The notes beneath the pieces were generated by a model. The model searched no databases, was not told the origin of the DNA, and saw only the letters and a program-made list of their open reading frames with translations. 28,086 nucleotides of DNA from KLAP211 sp964650085 (GTDB lineage Bacteria; Patescibacteriota; Dojkabacteria; J137), in contig CAZYSE010000011.1 of the NCBI GenBank assembly GCA_964650085.1, forward strand, positions 1 through 28,086, given 5' to 3'. Positions 22,762 to 28,086 of the stretch are shown piece after piece. How positions within the stretch are numbered: position 1 is the first letter of the stretch; the number at the start of each line of letters is the position of its first letter. A program made the translations under genes and the position numbers.

Positions 22762-23558
22762 TGCTTAGAACTCAGGAATCTATATTAGCTGAAAAGCAAA
22801 GAGAGTTTGTACGCGGGCCTTATCAAGAAGTAGGTGAACAAGATTCCTCTATAAAACTACTTACAGCTTTTGTAGGATATTTGAGAAAAGAAGATTTTGA
22901 TCCTACTTACTTAGAAATTTTCGAAAGACTACCCCATGTGCGAATAGAAATGCAAAAGCATATGTGTGCTTCGCTAGTAGTTGCTTGTACCATAGAATTG
23001 GATGGAGAAGATCCGATTTTGGGAGTAGATGGGATATATAATCACCAGGCGTATTGTCCAAGGTTACATCAAGAGAGAATTACTGGAAAAGAAGTAGGTT
23101 ACGAAGCTTGCCAAGATGAAGAAATCTGCAATCAACCAGGTCATGGAGAAATAGTAACTTTCAAACATTTTCTTGAGTCAAAAGGATTTATAAACGAAGA
23201 AAATTATCACGAAATTTTGCGACCAAACTCCAGAAGTGAAAAGAACCCAATGGGAATAATTAGTGTGAACAGATTTATTCAATTTTTAAAAAAGAACCTG
23301 CAGATTCTTGAGTACCTCCAATCTGTTAAGAACAAACTTAAAATCTCCCTCTATGGCCAGAAAATCTGTTGTGAAGGATGTAAATCTGTCTTTGCTGCTG
23401 CTGGATTGTCTGATCTAGCAATTCATGTTGCAGAAAACACTTACCACTACGAAAGAAATATTAGAAGAAAAGCTTTACCACAAAGGCTTAATCCACAATC
23501 AGCACTTCAAGAACCAGGTACTACTACCGGAGCAATAGCTTTACAGATTGAGATTTAA
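22761..23558 (+). CDS. Putative zinc-dependent deaminase-superfamily protein
   Basis: 265 residues, not a named family to me, but the order of motifs is that of cytidine/dCMP-type deaminases. A strand-turn VVACTIELDGEDPILGVDG (about 73-91) is followed by YNHQAYC, then CNQPGHGEIVTF, in which H128 and E130 would be the zinc ligand and catalytic acid ('HAE' here HGE). Then comes an insertion of about 60 residues, the strand KISLYGQ and ICCEGCKSVFAAAGL, matching the second motif PCxxCxxxIxxAGI with C204 and C207 as zinc ligands. The Pro before the first Cys is replaced by Cys. The N-terminal 60 and C-terminal 40 residues are extra. Overlap with gap by one base makes coupling likely. Substrate unknown; it may be a nucleotide or RNA/DNA deaminase. 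Confidence 0.5.
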   Translation: MLRTQESILAEKQREFVRGPYQEVGEQDSSIKLLTAFVGYLRKEDFDPTYLEIFERLPHVRIEMQKHMCASLVVACTIELDGEDPILGVDGIYNHQAYCPRLHQERITGKEVGYEACQDEEICNQPGHGEIVTFKHFLESKGFINEENYHEILRPNSRSEKNPMGIISVNRFIQFLKKNLQILEYLQSVKNKLKISLYGQKICCEGCKSVFAAAGLSDLAIHVAENTYHYERNIRRKALPQRLNPQSALQEPGTTTGAIALQIEI

Positions 23559-23567
23559 AGCCTAAAC

Positions 23568-23573
23568 TATAAT
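23568..23573 (+). promoter_or_regulatory. pgk: -10 element before pgk
   Basis: TATAAT lies 24 nt before the GTG at 23598 and 33 nt before the ATG at 23607. It suggests an internal promoter within the gap-pgk cluster. Confidence 0.45.
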
Positions 23574-23606
23574 ATACGGAATAAATCATCAACTTTTGTG
23601 GTCATT

Positions 23607-24791
23607 ATGTACAAACTCGTCAAACAATTACAAAACTACTCTTTAGAAAATATCTCTAATATTGGTGAAAAAACTGTAATTCTCAGATCCTGTTTGAATG
23701 TTGCAGTAAACGAGAGTGGTAAAGTTACAGATCCGACAAGAATTAATGAATCAATTCCTACAATAAAATATCTGGCAGATAATGCAAAACGTGTAGTAAT
23801 TGTGGGCCATCTTGGACGACCAAATTCATATTCGCATGAATTAAGCTTTTGGAATGTAAAAGAACATCTGGAATCTAGCCTTGGACTATCGTACGATGTA
23901 CAGTTTGTTCCATTTGGATCCAATGAAGAATATACATCCAAAATAGTACTTTTGGATAACATTAGATTTTCACAAGATGAAGAAAACAAAGACTTAGATA
24001 AAAGAATGAAGTTCGCGATAAAGCTAGCTGAACAGGGCGATGTTTTTGTAAATGATTCCTTTGCGGATTATCGTGAATCTGCATCAACATTCGATATCGC
24101 AAAAGTCCTACCTAGTTATCTAGGTTACAAGTTTATTCAAGAAGTAGAAAAACTTTCACAACTAGCAAATCCAAAGCGTCCATATGTAGCTGTTTTAGGA
24201 GGTGCAAAACTTTCAGAGAAATTGGATGTGTTAAATGCTCTTAGTGAGCAAGCAGACAAAATAATTATTGGAGGTGCGATGGCTTATACACTGTTGAAAG
24301 CAAAAGGAGTAAATATTGGAAATTCAATGGTAGAAGAAGATAAAATTGAGGTAGCAAGAGCAATTGTCGCGAAATATGAAGACAAACTAATTTTGCCAAC
24401 AGATCATTTGATTTCGGACGAGTTTAGCGAATATTCGTCCTATGAATATACAACTAGTGCAGAAGTTCCGGAAGACAAAGTAGCAATCGATATTGGATGG
24501 GACAGCATTAGAAGATTTACCGAAACAATTTCTTCAGCAGAAACAATACTTTGGAATGGACCAATGGGAGTTTTCGAATGGACTCATTCTTCTGTAGGAA
24601 CAAAAGAAATTGGAGACAGTATTCAGAAATCCACAGCTTATAAATTAGTAGGAGGAGGCGATACGATTGCTGCAATCCACAAATTTAACTTAGAGGGTTT
24701 TGATCACATCTGTACAGGTGGTGGGGCAATGCTAGCATTTATTGCGAATGATGAATTCCCTACCTTGGATGTAATTTTGAATAAGCAATAA
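23607..24791 (+). CDS. pgk: Phosphoglycerate kinase with an altered triose-binding motif
   Basis: Transfers phosphate from 1,3-bisphosphoglycerate to ADP. About 394 residues. Canonical parts: GHLGRP (about 67-72), DNIRF, FVNDSF, AVLGGAKLSEKLDVL, IIGGAMAYTLLKAKG, LWNGPMGVFEW, LVGGGDT and TGGGAMLAF, so the nucleotide domain is intact. The usual RVDFNVP near the N-terminus is here RSCLNVA (residues 27-33), losing the aspartate that contacts 3-phosphoglycerate, and the NDAFGxxHR block reads NDSFADYRES. Activity is still likely because the second half and the arginine are kept. I give ATG 23607; GTG 23598, in frame, adds three residues. Confidence 0.93.
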   Translation: MYKLVKQLQNYSLENISNIGEKTVILRSCLNVAVNESGKVTDPTRINESIPTIKYLADNAKRVVIVGHLGRPNSYSHELSFWNVKEHLESSLGLSYDVQFVPFGSNEEYTSKIVLLDNIRFSQDEENKDLDKRMKFAIKLAEQGDVFVNDSFADYRESASTFDIAKVLPSYLGYKFIQEVEKLSQLANPKRPYVAVLGGAKLSEKLDVLNALSEQADKIIIGGAMAYTLLKAKGVNIGNSMVEEDKIEVARAIVAKYEDKLILPTDHLISDEFSEYSSYEYTTSAEVPEDKVAIDIGWDSIRRFTETISSAETILWNGPMGVFEWTHSSVGTKEIGDSIQKSTAYKLVGGGDTIAAIHKFNLEGFDHICTGGGAMLAFIANDEFPTLDVILNKQ

Positions 24792-24795
24792 TATT

Positions 24796-25287
24796 ATGAG
24801 TGATACTATAGAAACAGCAAACGAGTATCTATCTGTAGATGAAATAATTGCTACAATAAGTAAGCTTGCAGAAACCCAAGATATAACACCACAAGAGATC
24901 TTAGATAGGCTAAACGAACTCACGCACCAGGTAGATCCAGCTCGTGCTTCTGAAACTTGGGAGAGTGTACTTGAATATATTTCTACAGAAGTACCTTCAA
25001 AACTGCCACTTCTGGATTCTGCGGTTAAGTTGATTATTAGTAATATTGGAATTGGAGAAGAATCAATACTAAATATTAGAATGCTGCAACTGGATTTCGA
25101 TAGAAGGAAAAAAGCTGAAGGAGCAAGAACACGAACAATGGTAGCAGTTTGGATTGCAGCACTAATTATGGTTTTGGGAGGAATAAGCTTGTTAAGTACT
25201 CGTCAACAAGAGGATGAACTTCGAAAAGTATTCGAGCAGTTAAATAATTTTCAGTATGATTCGTTGGTAGCCGATGATGAAAGTTAA
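24796..25287 (+). CDS. Unknown protein with one C-terminal membrane helix
   Basis: 163 residues. The first about 110 are helical and soluble, with repeated acidic helices (for example SVDEIIATISKLAETQDITPQEILDRL). A basic patch (DRRKKAEGARTR) follows, then a membrane helix at about 116-134 (MVAVWIAALIMVLGGISLL) and an acidic tail, so most of the protein probably faces the cytoplasm. It starts 4 nt after pgk and is probably cotranscribed; its product may localise a process at the membrane, but the function is unknown. It ends 5 nt from the convergent pfk. Confidence 0.65.
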   Translation: MSDTIETANEYLSVDEIIATISKLAETQDITPQEILDRLNELTHQVDPARASETWESVLEYISTEVPSKLPLLDSAVKLIISNIGIGEESILNIRMLQLDFDRRKKAEGARTRTMVAVWIAALIMVLGGISLLSTRQQEDELRKVFEQLNNFQYDSLVADDES

Positions 25288-25292
25288 TCTAG

Positions 25293-26387
25293 CTACTTTG
25301 AACTAAATGTTTCTCCAAAATAAATTCCAAGTTTTCTTGCTGTTTGAAATACTAGGTCTTCACTTGTAACAGTCTTTAATCGAGAAATAGCTTCTGTAAT
25401 TGGCACAGTTTGCATTTTGCCAGAAATAAAACACACCATTTCTCCAAATCTTCCTGCTTCGATTGCATCAATCGCGCTGGCACCATAGATCTTAGCAAGA
25501 ATTCTGTCCTCAGCATTTGGTGTTCCTCCTCGTTGCGTATGACCTAAAATAACATTTCTCATTTCGAATTCACCAGGTATCATGCTTTCTATTCGTTCCA
25601 TAATCTCATATGAGATTCCACCTAAACGATTTTCCGAGTTTTCTGCTTTCATATTTGTAACAAATCCCTCGTTGATCGCACGAGATCCTTCTGCTACAAC
25701 AACAATAGAATAGTTTTTTCCAATTTTTTTTCTCCACGAAAGAAAATTTATCATGCTTTTGTAATCAAATTGTAATTCCGGAATTAGAATTGCATTGGCT
25801 GCTCCTGCTAAACCTGCGTTTAATGCAATCCATCCTGCATATCTTCCCATCGTTTCTACAAAAAAAACTCTATTGTGACTTAATGCAGTTGTATGAATTC
25901 TATCCAACGCTTCAACAACAATATCCACAGCGGTACTAAATCCAAAAGTTTTATCTACCACCGAGAGGTCGTTGTCTATGGTTTTTGGCACCCCGACAAT
26001 TTTTACACCTTGATCCACTAGCTGCTGTGCACCAGATAAAGTTCCATCGCCACCAATAACTATTAGGGCTTCAATTCCTAACTCTGATAGATTGGCTTTA
26101 GCCAAATCAATAATTTCTTTTGGAATTTCTCTTACAATACCGTCTCCAGCTTTAGCAGAAAACCTACCTTTGTTTGTTGTTTGTAAAATTGTGCCTCCAA
26201 TGTGACTTATTCCTCGGACATCTTTCACTTCTAAAGTTATAAAGTCTTTATCCAGAAGACCTTCCCAACCTTTAATAAAACCAATGAATTTATAACCACG
26301 GTTTACACCTGTACGGACAATAGATGCAATTACAGCATTCATTGCTTGGGTATCACCTCCACCGTTAATTATTCCAATTTTCTTCAT
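25293..26387 (-). CDS. pfkA: 6-phosphofructokinase
   Basis: Phosphorylates fructose 6-phosphate. 364 residues. Motifs: IGIINGGGDTQAMNAVI (4-20) where the family usually has GGDxPGxN, VIGGDGTLSGA (110-120), PKTIDND (134-140, with catalytic-site D138 and D140), ETMGRYAGW (about 178-186), AEGS and RNVILGHTQRGGTP. G115 (E. coli G104) is typical of ATP-dependent enzymes, whereas K135 (E. coli G124) is typical of PPi enzymes. This G/K combination occurs in some ATP-dependent clades, so ATP is the more likely donor. TACCCT lies 6 nt before the ATG. Confidence 0.93.
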   Translation of the reverse strand: MKKIGIINGGGDTQAMNAVIASIVRTGVNRGYKFIGFIKGWEGLLDKDFITLEVKDVRGISHIGGTILQTTNKGRFSAKAGDGIVREIPKEIIDLAKANLSELGIEALIVIGGDGTLSGAQQLVDQGVKIVGVPKTIDNDLSVVDKTFGFSTAVDIVVEALDRIHTTALSHNRVFFVETMGRYAGWIALNAGLAGAANAILIPELQFDYKSMINFLSWRKKIGKNYSIVVVAEGSRAINEGFVTNMKAENSENRLGGISYEIMERIESMIPGEFEMRNVILGHTQRGGTPNAEDRILAKIYGASAIDAIEAGRFGEMVCFISGKMQTVPITEAISRLKTVTSEDLVFQTARKLGIYFGETFSSK

Positions 26388-26408
26388 ATATAAAGGGTAT
26401 CAGAAAAA

Positions 26409-26471
26409 GACACAAGTTTAAAGTCAGAGCACGGTAATGAGTTGCCAGAAATCTAAAATCGCAAAACTTCT
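26409..26471 (+). repeat. Heptad repeat array between pfk and gpmI
   Basis: Nine 7-nt units in one phase (for example GACACAA, GTTTAAA, GCCAGAA, ATCTAAA, ATCGCAA); units 4-5 are the most degenerate. It lies between the divergent pfk and gpmI, just upstream of the gpmI -10 box. Confidence 0.6.
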
Positions 26472-26485
26472 TCGCCAATTAAACC

Positions 26486-26494
26486 TGGTATAAT
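26486..26494 (+). promoter_or_regulatory. gpmI: Extended -10 promoter of gpmI
   Basis: TGGTATAAT carries the TGn extension, with the ATG at 26514 lying 19 nt downstream. The heptad array occupies the -35 position, and no clear -35 hexamer is visible there. Confidence 0.6.
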
Positions 26495-26513
26495 AATTTG
26501 TTAAAGAACACTT

Positions 26514-28043
26514 ATGAAAACAAACAATAAAAAAGTAGTACTAATTGTTATGGATGGCTGGGGACTTTCAGAACCTGATCAATACAATGCAATCGAAAAT
26601 GCAGTAACTCCAAATTACGATAAACTCGTTAGAAATTTCCCAAACACACGATTAAAATCAGATGGATTAGCAGTTGGACTTCCAGAAGGACAATTCGGAA
26701 CATCCGAAGTAAATCATATGACTTTAGGAGCAGGTAGAGTAATACTGCAGGACTTACCAAAAATTAATCAATCAATTCAAGAAGAAACATTTTATTCAAA
26801 CAGAAAGTTGTTAGCATCTGTAGATCATGCAAACCATCATCAAGGAAATATTCATTTAGTTGGAATTCTAAGTGATGGAGGAATTCACTCTTCTATGGAG
26901 CACGTGTATGGATTACTTGAAATGTTAGATAGGGAAAACTTTAAAGGAAACATTTATCTTCATGTTTTTACAGATGGAAGAGATACACCGCCAAAATCTG
27001 CTGATAAATACTTCATGGGGCTAGATGAGCAAATTGCTAAACACGAAAGTTTAAAAATTAGTGTTGCAACAATTCAAGGGAGATATTATTTAGATAGAGA
27101 CCGAGATTGGGAAAAAACAGATTTAGCTGTTCAGCTATTAATCAATGGAGATGGAAAGCCTTTTACTGATTGGGTTGCAGTTTTAAACTACGAATATAAT
27201 CAAAATCTTACTGACGAATTTTTTACACAATACGTAATTAATCCGGAGGGAACTATCAAAGCAGGAGATTCAGTAATCTTCTTTCACTACAGAACAGATA
27301 GACTTTATCAAATTGTGAAAAGAATTGTAGATCGAAAACTTGAGAATTTACACCTTACAACTTTCATTTCGGTAAGTGAAGAATTCTCAGATGTTGCAGT
27401 TGCTTTCCCAAGAGATAGAATCGAACATACACTAGCAGAAACAATTTCCGAATCCGGAAAAACTCAACTCCATATTACAGAAACAGAAAAATACCCTCAC
27501 CTAACTTTCTTTCTAAATGGAGAGAAAGAATCAGAGTTTCCAAAGGAAGAATGGAAAATGATTCAATCGAATCGTTTTATAAAACCTCACTACAATTACG
27601 AACCAAGTATGAGAAACTTTGAGATTACTCAAAATATTGTGGAAGCTATCGAAAGTGACAAATACGATTTCGTTATTGCAAATTTATCGAGCCCAGATAT
27701 GGTTGGACATACCGGCAATTACCACGCTGCAGTAGTTTCTGCAGAATCTGTAGACTACTGTTTAGGAAAAATTTATGAGGCTATGCAGAACAGGTTAAGT
27801 GAATATGCATTAATAATTACAGCAGATCACGGAAACTCAGATAAAATGTGGGATTACGAAAATAATCAACCGCATACTCAACATACAACGGCAAACGTTC
27901 CATTCATTTTAGTTTCCGATTTAAATTGTAAGTTACATAGAAGGGACAGTTTGCAAGATATCGCCCCAACGGTTCTCGATCTCATGGGCATCAAAAAGCC
28001 AGAAGTAATGAGTGGAGAAAGTTTGATTGTGGTGCAGGAGTAG
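26514..28043 (+). CDS. gpmI: 2,3-bisphosphoglycerate-independent phosphoglycerate mutase
   Basis: Interconverts 3- and 2-phosphoglycerate with two Mn ions in an alkaline-phosphatase fold. 509 residues, standard length. VLIVMDGWG (9-17) supplies the first metal Asp (D14). The catalytic serine S64 lies in GQFGTSEVNH, where the family normally reads GQMGNSEVGH. Further on are HVFTDGRDTPP, the GRYYLDRDRDW block, FFHYRTDR (normally FxNFRxDR), SPDMVGHTGNYHAAV, ITADHGNSDKMWD and PHTQHTTANVP. All metal-ligand Asp/His motifs are present. It carries its own extended -10 promoter, so it is probably transcribed alone. The next gene end abuts its stop. Confidence 0.96.
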   Translation: MKTNNKKVVLIVMDGWGLSEPDQYNAIENAVTPNYDKLVRNFPNTRLKSDGLAVGLPEGQFGTSEVNHMTLGAGRVILQDLPKINQSIQEETFYSNRKLLASVDHANHHQGNIHLVGILSDGGIHSSMEHVYGLLEMLDRENFKGNIYLHVFTDGRDTPPKSADKYFMGLDEQIAKHESLKISVATIQGRYYLDRDRDWEKTDLAVQLLINGDGKPFTDWVAVLNYEYNQNLTDEFFTQYVINPEGTIKAGDSVIFFHYRTDRLYQIVKRIVDRKLENLHLTTFISVSEEFSDVAVAFPRDRIEHTLAETISESGKTQLHITETEKYPHLTFFLNGEKESEFPKEEWKMIQSNRFIKPHYNYEPSMRNFEITQNIVEAIESDKYDFVIANLSSPDMVGHTGNYHAAVVSAESVDYCLGKIYEAMQNRLSEYALIITADHGNSDKMWDYENNQPHTQHTTANVPFILVSDLNCKLHRRDSLQDIAPTVLDLMGIKKPEVMSGESLIVVQE

Positions 28044-28086
28044 CTAAGCACCGTCTCCATTGCTAAGAGACATCATGCTTGCCAAA
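28044..28086 (-). CDS. Possible C-terminus of a gene beyond the right edge (partial)
   Basis: On the minus strand one frame is open from the window edge to a TAG at 28046-28044, giving LASMMSLSNGDGA. The stop directly abuts the gpmI TAG, as in the other convergent pairs. Only 13 codons are visible and no family can be named. Confidence 0.3.
   Translation of the reverse strand, partial: LASMMSLSNGDGA

Noticed and set aside
1..28086. Alternative genetic code with TGA read as Gly or Trp
   Set aside because: TGA terminates several genes at sensible positions (for example 1175-1177 and 5253-5255), and conserved Trp and Gly positions use ordinary codons.
1..28086. tRNA or rRNA genes
   Set aside because: I looked for T-loop-like and acceptor-stem patterns and saw none. 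The GTTCGAAC near 6945 lies inside the lamin-tail frame without a cloverleaf.

Overview
The window is AT-rich, densely packed bacterial DNA. It most likely comes from a Candidate Phyla Radiation (Patescibacteria) genome, perhaps Dojkabacteria/WS6-like, although no marker gene settles the lineage. The reasons are the small genes, overlapping gene ends, the absence of Shine-Dalgarno motifs, an HTTM protein, a lamin-tail protein, Cys-rich/DUF11 surface proteins, many unrecognised short helical proteins, and a free-standing four-helix-bundle (S23-type) gene. TGA serves as a normal stop, so the recoded lineages (Gracilibacteria, Absconditabacteria) are unlikely. Two runs of exactly 10 N point to a scaffolded draft assembly.

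Layout. 1-600: the tail of an ABC ATPase, then a four-helix-bundle gene inside 18-bp inverted repeats. 590-5255: two anchored surface proteins sharing an APDDSxA motif, the second large and Cys-rich, then an HTTM membrane protein. 5226-8460 (minus): a YgjP-like metallopeptidase, a lamin-tail/OB-fold exported protein and a small polytopic membrane protein. 8554-11302 (plus): an export and envelope group of anchored FKBP isomerase, signal peptidase I, an unknown anchored protein and a SIMPL-domain protein. 11539-13775 (minus): two tRNA modification genes, dus and mnmA. 13880-19530: unknown proteins, an ECF sigma factor paired with a membrane protein that may be its anti-sigma factor, a membrane-anchored metallophosphoesterase, a phosphoribosyltransferase-like protein and RadC. 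19527-28043: a glycolysis island with pgi, gap, pgk, pfk and gpmI, interspersed with unknown genes, one of which looks like a divergent zinc-dependent deaminase.

The most striking non-coding signal is a dispersed family of degenerate arrays with a strict 7-nt period (related words such as GCTCAAA, GCTAAAA, AATCAAA). They lie between genes at 62-96, 495-536, 7855-7910, 12655-12717, 16015-16140, 18708-18854 and 26409-26471. Arrays in inverted orientation bracket the four-helix-bundle gene, which suggests a link between that gene and the repeat family. A second, GC-rich class consists of nested hairpins at 3584-3656 and 11319-11529, plus one inside the pgi reading frame.

Gene expression signals are unusual. 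Several genes carry TATTAT or TATAAT exactly 6 nt before the ATG, which implies leaderless mRNAs; others have a -10 box 13-25 nt before the start and no Shine-Dalgarno. Nearly all convergent gene pairs abut or overlap, twice sharing a TTAA stop/stop palindrome. The second N gap hides the true C-terminus of the candidate anti-sigma gene.
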